Origin: Dokdonia sp. Hel_I_53
Lineage (GTDB): Bacteria > Bacteroidota > Bacteroidia > Flavobacteriales > Flavobacteriaceae
Assembly: GCF_007827465.1 (NCBI RefSeq)
Contig: NZ_VISL01000001.1
Coordinates: 1,755,001 to 1,819,000 of the forward strand
DNA length: 64,000 bases
Direction: 5' to 3'
Shown here: positions 25,745 to 35,300 of the stretch, piece after piece
Position numbering within the stretch: position 1 is the stretch's first letter
How the letters are laid out: every line of letters starts with the position of its first letter
The notes under the pieces: model-generated
The model's database searches: none
What the model was told of the DNA's origin: nothing
What the model saw: the letters and a program-made list of their open reading frames with translations, nothing else
Position numbers and translations under genes: made by a program

Positions 25745-27421
25745 ATGGAAAACTCGCATTGGTATCACGTTAATTTAATAAAAGGAATAAAGCTAGCTAT
25801 TCTCATGCTATTGCTATCTATCACACTTACTAATTGTGCAAAGAGGGGTAGACCTGAAGGGGGGGCAAAGGACAGTATACCTCCAGTATTTGTAAAAGCT
25901 ACACCTCCTAATTTTACAACAAATTTTGATGCAGATGAAGTACGTATCTACTTTGATGAGTTTATTAAACTAAAAGACTTACAAAAACAACTTATTGTAT
26001 CACCTCCCATTGAGAATTATTCTATCTCCCCACAAGGTTCTGCCTCTAAATATATAAAGATTTCCATACAAGATACACTTGCAGAGAACACGACTTATGT
26101 TTTTAATTTTGGATTGAGTATTGTTGACAATAATGAAGGGAATCCATTTGCTTCTTTCAAATATGTGCTATCAACAGGTAATTTTGTTGATAGTTTAAAA
26201 GTAAAAGGTACTATTATAGATGCTGTTAAGGAGAAACCAGCAAATTTTGTAACAGTGATGCTTTACAAAGCAGATAGTTCCTATACAGATTCTATTATCT
26301 ATAAGGAACGGCCATTGTATGTTACAAATACTCTTGATAGCCTAACAACGTTTGAGCTGGATTATCTTAAGGAAGGAAAGTATGCCCTAGTAGCTATGAA
26401 AGACGAGGATGCAAACTTTACCTTTCAACCTAAAAAAGACCAAATCGGCTTTTTACAAGAATTTATAACCGTACCTGCTGACACGTCATATACTTTAAAA
26501 TTATTTTCTGAAGAGCTAGCTTATAAATCTTCTCGACCAAAACATGCGGCGCAAGGAAGAATTGCATTTGGGATAGAAGGAGATAGAGACAGTATTAGCA
26601 TCAAAAGACTAACGACAGTAGATAAAAAGCTTACCACAATTATCACAGAAAAAGCTAAAGACACACTCTACTACTGGTATAAACCAAAAATTACTTTAGA
26701 TTCTTTGATATTTAACGTTAAGGCGCCTGGATATTCTGATATTCTGCAAGTACGTATACGAACCCCAAAACAAGATTCTCTGAGCTTCTCTTCAAGATCG
26801 CGTACTAACATTCCCTTTGATAAGCCGTATCGTATTCAATCAAATATTCCTTTGGATAGTATCAAAAAAGAATTAATTAAAGTTGTAGAAGACTCTACGG
26901 AAATACCTTTCACCTATAGTTTAGAAGAAAATACTACAGCACTGGATCTAAATTTTGACCGTAAGGAAGCTACTTCCTACAAGATCCAAATGATGCCAAA
27001 TGCCATTACAGACTTCTTTGGGCAAAAGAATGACACACTTACCTTTTCCGCAAAGACAAAAGAACTTTCAGATTACGGTGAGATAGAGCTTACCTTATCA
27101 AATGCAACAAACTTCCCGTATATCATACAACTTCTCGACTCAGACATGGAAGTGATAGAAAAAAGGTATGCTACAGAAGAACTCATCTTTACATTCGGGT
27201 ATTTAAATCCAGGTCAGTATAGAATAAGGATAATAGAAGATGCTAACAAAAACAGGACATTTGACACTGGTAGTTTCTTATCAAACAGACAGCCAGAAAA
27301 GGTAATTAATTACCCTAAAGTGATTGAAGTAAGACCTAGCTGGTTTGCAAAAGAACTATTTGAGCTTAATACAAATAATCTTCCTGCCACTATACAAGGT
27401 GATGATATCATAGAAGAGTAA
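25745..27421 (+). CDS. Lipoprotein with N-terminal bacterial Ig-like (SbsA-type) domain
   Basis: 558 aa from the ATG at 25745 (the frame opens at a TTG at 25727). Signal LAILMLLLSITLTNC ends in a lipobox Cys. The first domain, AKDSIPPVFVKATPPNFTTNFDADEVRIYFDEFIKL, is the SbsA/Big_5 Ig-like fold seen in many Bacteroidota lipoproteins, where it is often followed by beta-rich repeats as here. Near the end, YIIQLLDSD...LNPGQYRIRIIEDANKNRTFDTG is a calcium-loop-like strand segment. Function unknown. It overlaps the convergent amidase gene by 14 bp. Confidence 0.85.
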   Translation: MENSHWYHVNLIKGIKLAILMLLLSITLTNCAKRGRPEGGAKDSIPPVFVKATPPNFTTNFDADEVRIYFDEFIKLKDLQKQLIVSPPIENYSISPQGSASKYIKISIQDTLAENTTYVFNFGLSIVDNNEGNPFASFKYVLSTGNFVDSLKVKGTIIDAVKEKPANFVTVMLYKADSSYTDSIIYKERPLYVTNTLDSLTTFELDYLKEGKYALVAMKDEDANFTFQPKKDQIGFLQEFITVPADTSYTLKLFSEELAYKSSRPKHAAQGRIAFGIEGDRDSISIKRLTTVDKKLTTIITEKAKDTLYYWYKPKITLDSLIFNVKAPGYSDILQVRIRTPKQDSLSFSSRSRTNIPFDKPYRIQSNIPLDSIKKELIKVVEDSTEIPFTYSLEENTTALDLNFDRKEATSYKIQMMPNAITDFFGQKNDTLTFSAKTKELSDYGEIELTLSNATNFPYIIQLLDSDMEVIEKRYATEELIFTFGYLNPGQYRIRIIEDANKNRTFDTGSFLSNRQPEKVINYPKVIEVRPSWFAKELFELNTNNLPATIQGDDIIEE

Positions 27422-28187
27422 AGGTATCTCTATCTTCTAAGAATGGAAGCTTCTTTCTGGTTTCATTGAGGTCAGGCTTAGATAAGGTAATTGACGTAAT
27501 TCCCTCTTTTTCTTCTATCTGGGACATCTCATTTCCCAACATGTCATAAGCACCACTGTGACCTACATACTCCAGTTGATTTCCGTCGAAACCTACTCGA
27601 TTTACACCTATACAGTAACTTATATTTTCTATAGCGCGAGCCTTTAACAAGGTGTCCCATGCGGCAATCCTAGTTTTAGGCCAATTTGCAACATATAGTA
27701 TGGCATCATAATGCATCGTATTGCGCACAAAAACAGGGAAACGTAGGTCGTAACATATTTGAGGAAATAGAGACCAGCCTAAATAGTTGATAATTATTTG
27801 CTCTACTCCAGCTGTATACCTCTCTCCCTCACCAGCCATGTTAAATGTATGTCTTTTGTCATAATGCACGATAGTGCCATCTGGCTTTACAAATAAAAAA
27901 CGGTTGTAAAAACTATCATTTTCTGACACCACAACACTTCCGCATATAGCCATCTTTAGTTTTGATGACCAATCTTTAAGCCAGTTCACGGTCTCACCAT
28001 CCATAGTTTCAGCGATTAGTTTTGGGTTCATCGTAAATCCTGTGGTAAACATTTCTGGCAAAACAACAACATGACAATCTTCTCGTAATTGTTTAAAATA
28101 ACGTTCACATTTAATTTTATTTGCAGAGGGATTTTCCCAAACGAGTTCAAGTTGTAAAAGTGAAATCTTAAGGTTCTTTGTTTTCAT
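27408..28187 (-). CDS. yafV: Omega-amidase, carbon-nitrogen hydrolase family (YafV-like)
   Basis: 259 aa nitrilase-superfamily enzyme. The triad is visible: Glu45 (VVVLPEMFTTGF), Lys111 (HYDKRHTF) and Cys145 (FPQICYDLRFPVF). The RHTFNMAGE segment and the WPKTRIAAWDTLLKARAIEN segment match YafV/Nit2 omega-amidases, which hydrolyse alpha-ketoglutaramate or ketosuccinamate formed by transaminases. The methionine transaminase-type gene at 45005-46147 (ybdL-like) would produce the ketoacid partner in the methionine salvage scheme, though it is 17 kb away. Convergent overlap of 14 bp with the Ig-like lipoprotein gene. Confidence 0.92.
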   Translation of the reverse strand: MKTKNLKISLLQLELVWENPSANKIKCERYFKQLREDCHVVVLPEMFTTGFTMNPKLIAETMDGETVNWLKDWSSKLKMAICGSVVVSENDSFYNRFLFVKPDGTIVHYDKRHTFNMAGEGERYTAGVEQIIINYLGWSLFPQICYDLRFPVFVRNTMHYDAILYVANWPKTRIAAWDTLLKARAIENISYCIGVNRVGFDGNQLEYVGHSGAYDMLGNEMSQIEEKEGITSITLSKPDLNETRKKLPFLEDRDTFTLL

Positions 28188-28251
28188 ATCATAAATATAC
28201 AGTATACTTCAAAATGATCTTTAGTATCTTTATATAAATGAAACATCTGGT

Positions 28252-30162
28252 ATGCAGAACACTATTGCGCATCGCATTTACGATTTTCTAAAGCAATTTC
28301 CGCCATTTAGTTTTATGGCAAAAGAAGACTTACTAAACATATGTACACAAGCCACTGTAATTTATATTGATAAAGAAGATGTCCTTTTTGAGCGAGATGC
28401 AGTTTACAAGGATCGATTTTATATAGTACAACAAGGAGCCGTGAGACTTTCACGACCTTCTGGCGATCAGATTAAAGTGGTAGATATTTGTGATGAAGGA
28501 GATCTTTTTGGCTTAAAAGTAACCTCAGAAGATACCTATCGAACTACTGCTACAGCAAATGAGGAAACTATACTGTATACGCTACCTGTGGTGGAGTTTT
28601 CCGCTTTCGCGAAAGCGAATAAAACCATCTCCAATTATCTAATTGCTACTTTTGCGTCTAACATAAAAGATCCCTACACGCTTCAAAAAAGCGGTGCATT
28701 ATTTACTGAATATGAGCCAGAAAAAGGAGGTGACCTTCTTGGTTTTGAGCAAGCTAGATATAGCACAGATATTATTTCTTGCAGTCCTACTACATCTATT
28801 AAAAAAGCTGCCCAGTTGATGCAAGAGCATCAAATAGGATGTCTTGTTGTAACAATAAATAACATTCCACAAGGAGTGTTGACTAATCGTGAATTGCGTA
28901 ATGCAATTGCAAATGACATCCTTAAAGAAGAAACAACCGTGACTGATGTCATGGTTAACGATGTAGTATGCGCAGGTGTCAAGGTTACAGTCGCTGAGTC
29001 ACAACTATTATTATTAAAAAATGGTATTAGTCATTTAGTAATTACTCAAGATAGCACCCAACAAACTGAAGTAGTAGGCATATTGAGTAAGCACGACATA
29101 GTGGTGGCTTACGGTCACAGCCCTGGAGAATTGATAAAAGAAATAAAACGTGCGCCTAAAACTAAAATACTACGTCTAGCTTGGGAAAAGGCAATGATCT
29201 TACTTAAACGATATCTTGATCAAAATTTACCCTTATCTCATATTTTGAGCGTATTTGCTCCACTTAAAGATGCTTTGATTCAGCGTGCCATGGAGTTATC
29301 ACTGCGCAAGATGAAAGAGAGTCCACCAGTACCATTTGCCTGGCTATCACTAGGAAGTCAAGGTAGAGAAGAACAGCTTTTATACACAGATCAAGATAAT
29401 GCCATTATTTATACAGATGTGCCAAAAAACCAGTCTATAGCCATCAAATCCTATTTTCTAAAACTGGCTAATAGAATGAATAAACGTTTGCATAAAATAG
29501 GGTATGATTACTGCCCAGCAGATATGATGGCTAGTAATCCACTATATTGTTTATCACTATCTGAGTGGCAACATCAATTTGCTACTTGGATCACCAGCCC
29601 ATCTCCCGAGAGTATGCTGTTATCTGGGATCTTTTTTGACTATCGCTTTGTATATGGTGATAAAAAACTTGCAGAACAGCTTACTGCAGATATATTTAGT
29701 CGCCTACAAGAATCCTCTGTTTTTTTTAGATTTATGGCAAAGGATGCCCTTAAAAACCCACCACCTGTAAGTTTTTTTCGCAACTTTTTAGTAGAATCTA
29801 ACGGTGAACATAAAGACGAGTTTGACATTAAAAATCGAGCAATGGCTCCTCTCATAGGTGCCGCCCGCGTGTTGTCATTATATCATAATGAGCGTGGTAT
29901 ACATAATACCACAGCTAGGTTTGAAAAGCTGGCTGTTATCGAACCAAACAATAGTGAACTATATGAAAGCTGCGCGTATGCATTTAAAGCACTATTAAAA
30001 TTTAGAGTAAAGCAAGGCTTAGAAAATGGTACTAGCGGGAGGTTTATTACGCTTGCAAATCTATCTAAATCAGAACGTCTTAAGTTGAAACGTTGTTTCA
30101 AACCTTTAAGAGATGTTCAAGAATTAATACAAGTGAGGTTCCAAACGCAAAATCTAAGCTAG
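28252..30162 (+). CDS. cNMP-binding / CBS pair / DUF294 nucleotidyltransferase-like signalling protein
   Basis: 636 aa, cytosolic. Domains in order: cyclic-nucleotide-binding fold (about 12-135; FYIVQQGAVRLSRPSGDQ), two CBS motifs (about 165-290), DUF294 putative nucleotidyltransferase (about 325-470) with GSQGREEQLLYTDQD at 368-382 including Asp380 and Asp382 as metal ligands, and a DUF294 C-terminal helical domain (about 500-625). The combination suggests a nucleotide sensor with nucleotidyl transferase or uridylyltransferase-like output, but target is unknown. The stop TAG overlaps the GTG start of the next gene by one base, so the two are translationally coupled. A palindrome copy lies in frame at 28602 (AFAKA, end of the cNMP domain). 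Confidence 0.9.
   Translation: MQNTIAHRIYDFLKQFPPFSFMAKEDLLNICTQATVIYIDKEDVLFERDAVYKDRFYIVQQGAVRLSRPSGDQIKVVDICDEGDLFGLKVTSEDTYRTTATANEETILYTLPVVEFSAFAKANKTISNYLIATFASNIKDPYTLQKSGALFTEYEPEKGGDLLGFEQARYSTDIISCSPTTSIKKAAQLMQEHQIGCLVVTINNIPQGVLTNRELRNAIANDILKEETTVTDVMVNDVVCAGVKVTVAESQLLLLKNGISHLVITQDSTQQTEVVGILSKHDIVVAYGHSPGELIKEIKRAPKTKILRLAWEKAMILLKRYLDQNLPLSHILSVFAPLKDALIQRAMELSLRKMKESPPVPFAWLSLGSQGREEQLLYTDQDNAIIYTDVPKNQSIAIKSYFLKLANRMNKRLHKIGYDYCPADMMASNPLYCLSLSEWQHQFATWITSPSPESMLLSGIFFDYRFVYGDKKLAEQLTADIFSRLQESSVFFRFMAKDALKNPPPVSFFRNFLVESNGEHKDEFDIKNRAMAPLIGAARVLSLYHNERGIHNTTARFEKLAVIEPNNSELYESCAYAFKALLKFRVKQGLENGTSGRFITLANLSKSERLKLKRCFKPLRDVQELIQVRFQTQNLS
28602..28617. repeat. 16-bp palindrome, perfect copy inside the cNMP/CBS/DUF294 gene
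   Basis: CGCTTTCGCGAAAGCG read as A-F-A-K-A in the helix that ends the cNMP domain. Confidence 0.9.
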
Positions 30163-30857
30163 TGCCTGTTTTTAAAAAGAATAAAGCTCTTGCAACCCCA
30201 GAATTCTGGCAGAAATATCAAGAAGCATTTGCAGTGGAAAAATCTAAGACTGGCTTTTTAGGTAACACCCTTAATCATCTCGATCTACAAACAACTCGCT
30301 TTATCGTTTTTGACACAGAAACGACCGGACTTAATTATAAGGAAGATAGAATTTTATCTATAGGCGGGGTTGCTGTCATAGGCAATCAAATATCTGTAAT
30401 AGATAGTCTTGAACTGCTTGTAAAACAAGATGTTTATAACCCTGAAACCGCTGCCATACACGGCATATTAAAACAGGGGCATTACAAAAAAGTTAGTGAA
30501 GAAAAAGCGATACAAAAATGCTTAGAATTTATAGGGACAGGGATTCTAGTGGGTCATCATATAGGATTTGATATTGCTATAATCAACCAAGCGCTCAAAC
30601 GCAATAAGCTCGGGAAGCTCAAGAATAAAATTCTTGACACAGAATTTCTATATAAAAGGTTAGTGCACCCTATAAATAATCAACTACAGGAAAAAAGATA
30701 TACGCTAGATGAGCTTGCAGAGTCTTTAAAAATTCCGCTACAAGACAGACATACTGCTGCTGGAGATGCTCTTATTACAGCATTAATATTTATTAAAGTT
30801 ATAAAGAAGTTAAATAGCGATGGCTGTCTTAAAGTAAAACATCTTTTTAGAAGGTAG
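30162..30857 (+). CDS. DEDDh 3'-5' exonuclease (DnaQ-like)
   Basis: Start placed at GTG 30162, sharing one base with the preceding stop (TAGTG); the longer frame from 30093 would run 70 bp into the upstream gene. The product is 231 aa. Exonuclease motifs: FDTETTGL (ExoI Asp, Glu), GHHIGFDIAIIN (ExoII Asp) and HTAAGDALIT (ExoIII His, Asp), so the active site looks complete. It resembles PolC/DnaQ epsilon-like proofreading exonucleases of Bacteroidota that are commonly encoded right after a cNMP/CBS/DUF294 protein. Joint function of the pair is unknown. Confidence 0.9.
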   Translation: MPVFKKNKALATPEFWQKYQEAFAVEKSKTGFLGNTLNHLDLQTTRFIVFDTETTGLNYKEDRILSIGGVAVIGNQISVIDSLELLVKQDVYNPETAAIHGILKQGHYKKVSEEKAIQKCLEFIGTGILVGHHIGFDIAIINQALKRNKLGKLKNKILDTEFLYKRLVHPINNQLQEKRYTLDELAESLKIPLQDRHTAAGDALITALIFIKVIKKLNSDGCLKVKHLFRR

Positions 30858-30883
30858 TGTTATCTATAACCCTTTTAGAAATT

Positions 30884-31351
30884 TCACTCTTTTACAATAT
30901 CCATTAATGTGTTAGCTCCTTGCATTTTTGCATGATCGTAGGCAGTATTCCCTTTATCATCCTTATGTGAAGTATCTGCCCCGTTATTTACAAGAAGCTG
31001 GGCAATCTCTGCTTGTGCAAATGTAGCCGCATATATAAGAGCAGTAGCGTTGTTATGATTTACCTCATTTACATTTGCACCGTGGTCGATAAGTAATTTT
31101 GCAATCACACTATACCCTTTAAAACAAACTCCCATCAATGCTGTATTCCCAGAACTATCTTTTGCATTGATGTCTGGATTTTGTTTTAGTAATGCTTCTG
31201 CAATATCTTGATTACCATAATATGTTGATAAAAGTAATGGTGTGGATCCACGCTGATCTTTAACATTTACAAGTTCTGGATGAGCCGTGATGATCGCCTT
31301 TACCATTTCTAAATCTCCATTGCGGATCGCATCAAAAAGTTTATCGTTCAT
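30884..31351 (-). CDS. Ankyrin repeat protein
   Basis: 155 aa made almost wholly of four to five ankyrin repeats: e.g. GSTPLLLSTYYGNQDIAEALL, SGNTALMGVCFKGYSVIAKLL, NATALIYAATFAQAEIAQLL and a final GNTAYDHA. No signal peptide. A protein-binding scaffold; in other bacteria similar small ankyrin proteins sit beside catalase genes, but here the catalase is 17 kb away. Convergent with the exonuclease gene across 26 bp with no visible terminator. Confidence 0.92.
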   Translation of the reverse strand: MNDKLFDAIRNGDLEMVKAIITAHPELVNVKDQRGSTPLLLSTYYGNQDIAEALLKQNPDINAKDSSGNTALMGVCFKGYSVIAKLLIDHGANVNEVNHNNATALIYAATFAQAEIAQLLVNNGADTSHKDDKGNTAYDHAKMQGANTLMDIVKE

Positions 31352-31461
31352 AATACCAACATTCCTAGGAAGTACTAGTGTAGCCCCATCTTTTAAAATT
31401 GATTATAAATATAAATACAAAAAATTTACAATTGTATAACGTTTAGATTTATTTAGCGTGG

Positions 31462-31617
31462 TTATGGAACTTTACTTCTATACATTTCTTTTACACTAAA
31501 GTAACGAGAGAACTCTGGTTTTCTGTACTCATCTAGTTTAAGTGGATTTGAAAATAGCTCGGTGAATTTAAGAGTACGCTTTCGCGATAGCATGATGGAG
31601 TCTGGCCACTTAAACAT
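31462..31617 (-). CDS. Possible small protein, 51 aa, partly built from a degenerate palindrome copy
   Basis: An ATG at 31617 opens 51 codons to a TAA at 31462-31464. The N-terminus MFKWPDSIMLSRKRTLKF includes the LSRKR reading of the degenerate palindrome (31577-31590); the rest is charged and aromatic (LFSNPLKLDEYRKPEFSRYF). It lies in a 324-bp gap (31352-31675) and is divergent from the following gene. No family recognised. Composition looks coding-like, but the length gives little certainty; it may instead be a gene relic. Confidence 0.35.
   Translation of the reverse strand: MFKWPDSIMLSRKRTLKFTELFSNPLKLDEYRKPEFSRYFSVKEMYRSKVP
31577..31590. repeat. Degenerate palindrome copy
   Basis: CGCTTTCGCGATAG: left arm intact, right arm altered. 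Confidence 0.55.
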
Positions 31618-31652
31618 CTGTTAAATCCATCTCACATCTATAAACACCTTCC

Positions 31653-31660
31653 TATATTTG
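31653..31660 (+). promoter_or_regulatory. Candidate -7 box for the YagU-like gene
   Basis: TATATTTG matches TAnnTTTG, 15 bp before the ATG. No -33 TTG at the expected distance. Confidence 0.35.
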
Positions 31661-31675
31661 AGTAAATAAAAAAAC

Positions 31676-32188
31676 ATGAGCAACTCTGAACTTTCTAATT
31701 GGCTTGAAAAAGATACAATGACATCAACAGCAACACGTGGTGTTATTTCTGGGGTATTGGGTGGTCTTGCAGGAACGATTGTAAAATCTGCAATAGAGAA
31801 AATTTTACCTGTACGCAGTCCAGACACCACTAGTGCACAACTAAAACTGGTAGATAACATCTCTACCAAGCTCACCGGTGAGCCCGTAAGTTCTTCAAAC
31901 CGTGAACTAGCAGAGCAACTTGTAAATATTCCTATAGGAGTAAGTTTAGGTGCTAGTTTAGGCTATGCAAAAAAAGACCGCCCAGAAACAAATTTAGTAG
32001 AAGGAGCACTTTTTGGCACAACCGCATATCTTGCTACTCATGAAACTTCGCTCCCTATGATGGGACTTGAAGAAGCACCTAAAGATATTCCAGTAAAATT
32101 ACAGGCAAATGAGTTTCTAGCGCATGTGGCTTTTGGCATCACTGCAGAACTCGTACGGGGCTGGGTTGCTAGGAGGTTAGATGATTAA
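31676..32188 (+). CDS. Small membrane-associated protein, possibly YagU/DUF1440-like
   Basis: 170 aa. Features: TATRGVISGVLGGLAGTIVKSAIEKILPVRSPDTT near the start, a Gly/Ala-rich IPIGVSLGASLGYA and EGALFGTTAYLATHETSLPMMGL, and a C-terminal NEFLAHVAFGITAELVRGWVARRL. The order (glycine-rich helix, K-x-x-x-E-x-x-x-P-x-R-x-P, later H and E in helices) resembles the YagU/DUF1440 inner membrane family, which is linked to acid resistance in E. coli. This is a tentative assignment by pattern. A TATATTTG -7-like box lies just upstream at 31653-31660. Convergent with the first giant secreted gene. Confidence 0.7.
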   Translation: MSNSELSNWLEKDTMTSTATRGVISGVLGGLAGTIVKSAIEKILPVRSPDTTSAQLKLVDNISTKLTGEPVSSSNRELAEQLVNIPIGVSLGASLGYAKKDRPETNLVEGALFGTTAYLATHETSLPMMGLEEAPKDIPVKLQANEFLAHVAFGITAELVRGWVARRLDD

Positions 32189-32203
32189 GAATAATTTTCT
32201 ATA

Positions 32204-32218
32204 CGCTTTCGCGAAAGC
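32204..32218. repeat. Palindrome copy (15 of 16 bases), intergenic
   Basis: CGCTTTCGCGAAAGC then A; between the YagU-like stop and its terminator. Confidence 0.85.
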
Positions 32219-32235
32219 ATTGCTATTTAAAGTAA

Positions 32236-32264
32236 AAAAGGGTTGCCATATAGCAACCCTTTTT
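32236..32264. terminator. Bidirectional terminator (copy 1 of a duplicated hairpin)
   Basis: 11-bp stem AAAAGGGTTGC / GCAACCCTTTT with loop CATATA. Ends the YagU-like gene and the leftward 1228-aa gene; nearly the same hairpin recurs at 36178-36203. Confidence 0.88.
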
Positions 32265-32314
32265 GCGTTACATCTTCAGTGGAGGCTGAAAACATAAACA
32301 CCCTACCTACTTAA

Positions 32315-35300
32315 CTATTTTTTAATCACTCTTTTATAAGAAGATCCTTGACCTGTCGTGATATGTACAAAATAGATCCCTGTTGAAAGGGTACTCATTT
32401 CCACTTGGCTACTAGTGGTACTAAACACTTTTTGTCCCGATAGTGCATAAACATTCACTTTTTCTACAGGCGTAGCTGTATCAATCATAAGTATATCAGT
32501 CACTGGGTTAGGATAAACGCTGACTTTAATAGCCGACTGATCTTTTATCGAAAGTGTTTCATCTACTGTAAGGTTAAAGCTACAGTCTACACTGTTACCA
32601 CTTGGATCTGTTGCAGTAAAAGTAATAGTCTGCACACCGGCACCTATTGTAGTTCCAGCAGCTGGACTCTGGCTTACTGTTGCACTACAATTATCTTGAA
32701 AAGAAAGGGTATAGTTAGGTATTGTATATTGATCCCCTTGATCTACAGAAACAGTTTCATCTGATGGACAGGTAATTGTTGGTGCTTCATTATCTTCTAC
32801 AGTAATTGTCGCTGTACAAGTATCTGAGTTTCCTGCTGCGTCCGTCACAGTAAGTGTAACCATAGTGATTCCAATATTTGAGCAATCAAATGAAGTGATA
32901 TCGATTGTTGTACTTGCCACACCTACATCATCACTACTTCCGTTATCTACTTGAGCAGCAGTTAATGTAGCAGTACCATTGCTGTCTAATTGTAGTGTTA
33001 CATCCTGACAAACTGCTACTGGATTTGTTGTGTCTGCATTTTCAGTAACTGTTATATCAAAGCTACAATTGCTTGTATTCCCACTTGGATCTGTCGCAGT
33101 AAAAGTTACTGTGTGTACTCCTACACCCACCATCGTTCCAGCAGCTGGACTTTGACTCAATGTTGTACTACAATTATCATTTGATACAGCAGTATAATTT
33201 GGAATGCTATATTGCGCACCTTGATTAACTACCACAGCCACATCTGATGGACAAGTCACAGTAGGTGCTTCATTATCCTCTATTATAACTGTCGCTGTAC
33301 AAGTATCTGAATTTCCTGCTGCATCCGTCACCGTTAGTGTTACCATAGTAGCTCCGACATTTGAACAATCAAATGATGTGATATCAATTGTTGTACTTGC
33401 AACACCTACATCATCACTACTTCCATTGTCTACTTGAGCAGCAGTTAATGTAGCGGTACCATTGCTGTCTAATTGTAGTGTTACATCCTGACAAACTGCT
33501 ACAGGATTTGTTGTGTCTGCATTTTCAGTAACTGTTATATCAAAGCTACAATTGCTTGTATTCCCACTTGGATCTGTCGCAGTAAAAGTTACTGTGTGTA
33601 CTCCAACACCAACCATCGTTCCAGCAGCTGGACTTTGACTCAATGTTGTGCTACAATTATCATTAGATACAGCAGTATAATTTGGAATGCTATATTGCGC
33701 ACCTTGATTAACTGCCACAGCCACATCTGATGGACAAGTCACAGTAGGTGCTTCATTATCTTCTACAGTAACTGTCGCTGTACAAGTATCTGAGTTTCCT
33801 GCTGCATCCGTCACCGTAAGTGTTACCATAGTAGCTCCGACATTTGAACAATCAAATGTTGTGATATCAATTGTTGTACTTGCCACACCTACATCATCAC
33901 TACTTCCGTTATCTACTTGAGTAGCAGTTAATGTAGCGGTACCATTGCTGTCTAATTGTAGTGTTACATCTTGACAAACTGCAACAGGATTTGTTGTGTC
34001 TGCATTTTCAGTAACTGTTATATCAAAGCTACAATTGCTTGTATTCCCACTTGGATCTGTCGCAGTAAAAGTTACTGTGTGTACTCCTACACCCACCATC
34101 GTTCCAGCAGCTGGATTTTGACTCAATGTTGTGCTACAATTATCATTAGATACAGCAGTATAATTTGGAATGCTATATTGTGCACCTTGATTAACTGCCA
34201 CAGCCACATCTGATGGACAAGTCACAGTAGGTGCTTCATTATCCTCTATTATAACTGTCGCTGTACAAGTATCTGAGTTTCCTGCTGCGTCCATCACCGT
34301 AAGTGTAACCGTATTGGTTCCCACATTTGAGCAATCAAATGATGTGATATCAACTGTTGTACTTGCCACACCTACATCATCACTACTTCCGTTGTCTACT
34401 TGAGCAGCAGTTAATGTAGCGGTACCATTGCTGTCTAATTGTAGTGTTACATCTTGACATACTGCAACTGGATTTGTTGTGTCAGTAGTATTTGAACAAT
34501 TATTACTATAACTTGCAGTTGCATCTTTTTGCCATCCTGATGGAGGTGTAAAACCAGTATCAATCTGAATGCAACTTAATGCACTATTCGATGTTGAATT
34601 AAAAGTAGTTATTGCAGAGTTGTTACCATTAGCAACGTCTAAAATTGATAATTGATTATTAGCAAGGTCTATATACGTTAGTGCATCATTTGAGCTTAAA
34701 TCAATGGTAGTTAAATTATTATTATTTAACGACAAAAAGGTGAGAGCTGTTAATGTAGAAAGATCAACAGACGAAAGAGTATTTTGATTAGCCAACAACC
34801 CAGTTAGCTGTGTATTTGCACTTAAGTTAAGGGAGCTTAAATTATTTTCATCCAAATTTAAATTTAAGAGATTTGTGTTAGAAGACAGGTCAATATTGTT
34901 TAATACATTTTTCGATGCAAACAATATTTCCAAATTTGACTGATTGGATAAATCAAGCGCTGATAAATTATTATTAGTAACATTTAAAGACTCTAAGAGA
35001 GTATTAGCACTTAAATCTAACGTAGTTAAATTACTGCCTCTCAGATCAAGAGTAGTCAAGGAAATATTATTTTGAAGATTAATTGAAGTAAAATTATTTC
35101 TATCTGCAATTAAACCAGTGATGCTAGTAAAAGCTTCAATACCAGTTAAATCATTAAAATTTGCATTACTAATATTAATCTGACCATTAAAATTGCTTGC
35201 CTCTGCACATTGGATCTCTCCATCACCATTTGTATTTATTCCAGAATCTGCAACCAAAGCTGCTTTAAAATTTGCATCAGGAATATTTACAATACAGGCT

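Noticed and set aside
32560..34500. Regular repeats considered as a CRISPR array
   Set aside because: Units are 486 bp, in frame, and encode HYR domains; there are no short repeats with unique spacers and no cas genes.
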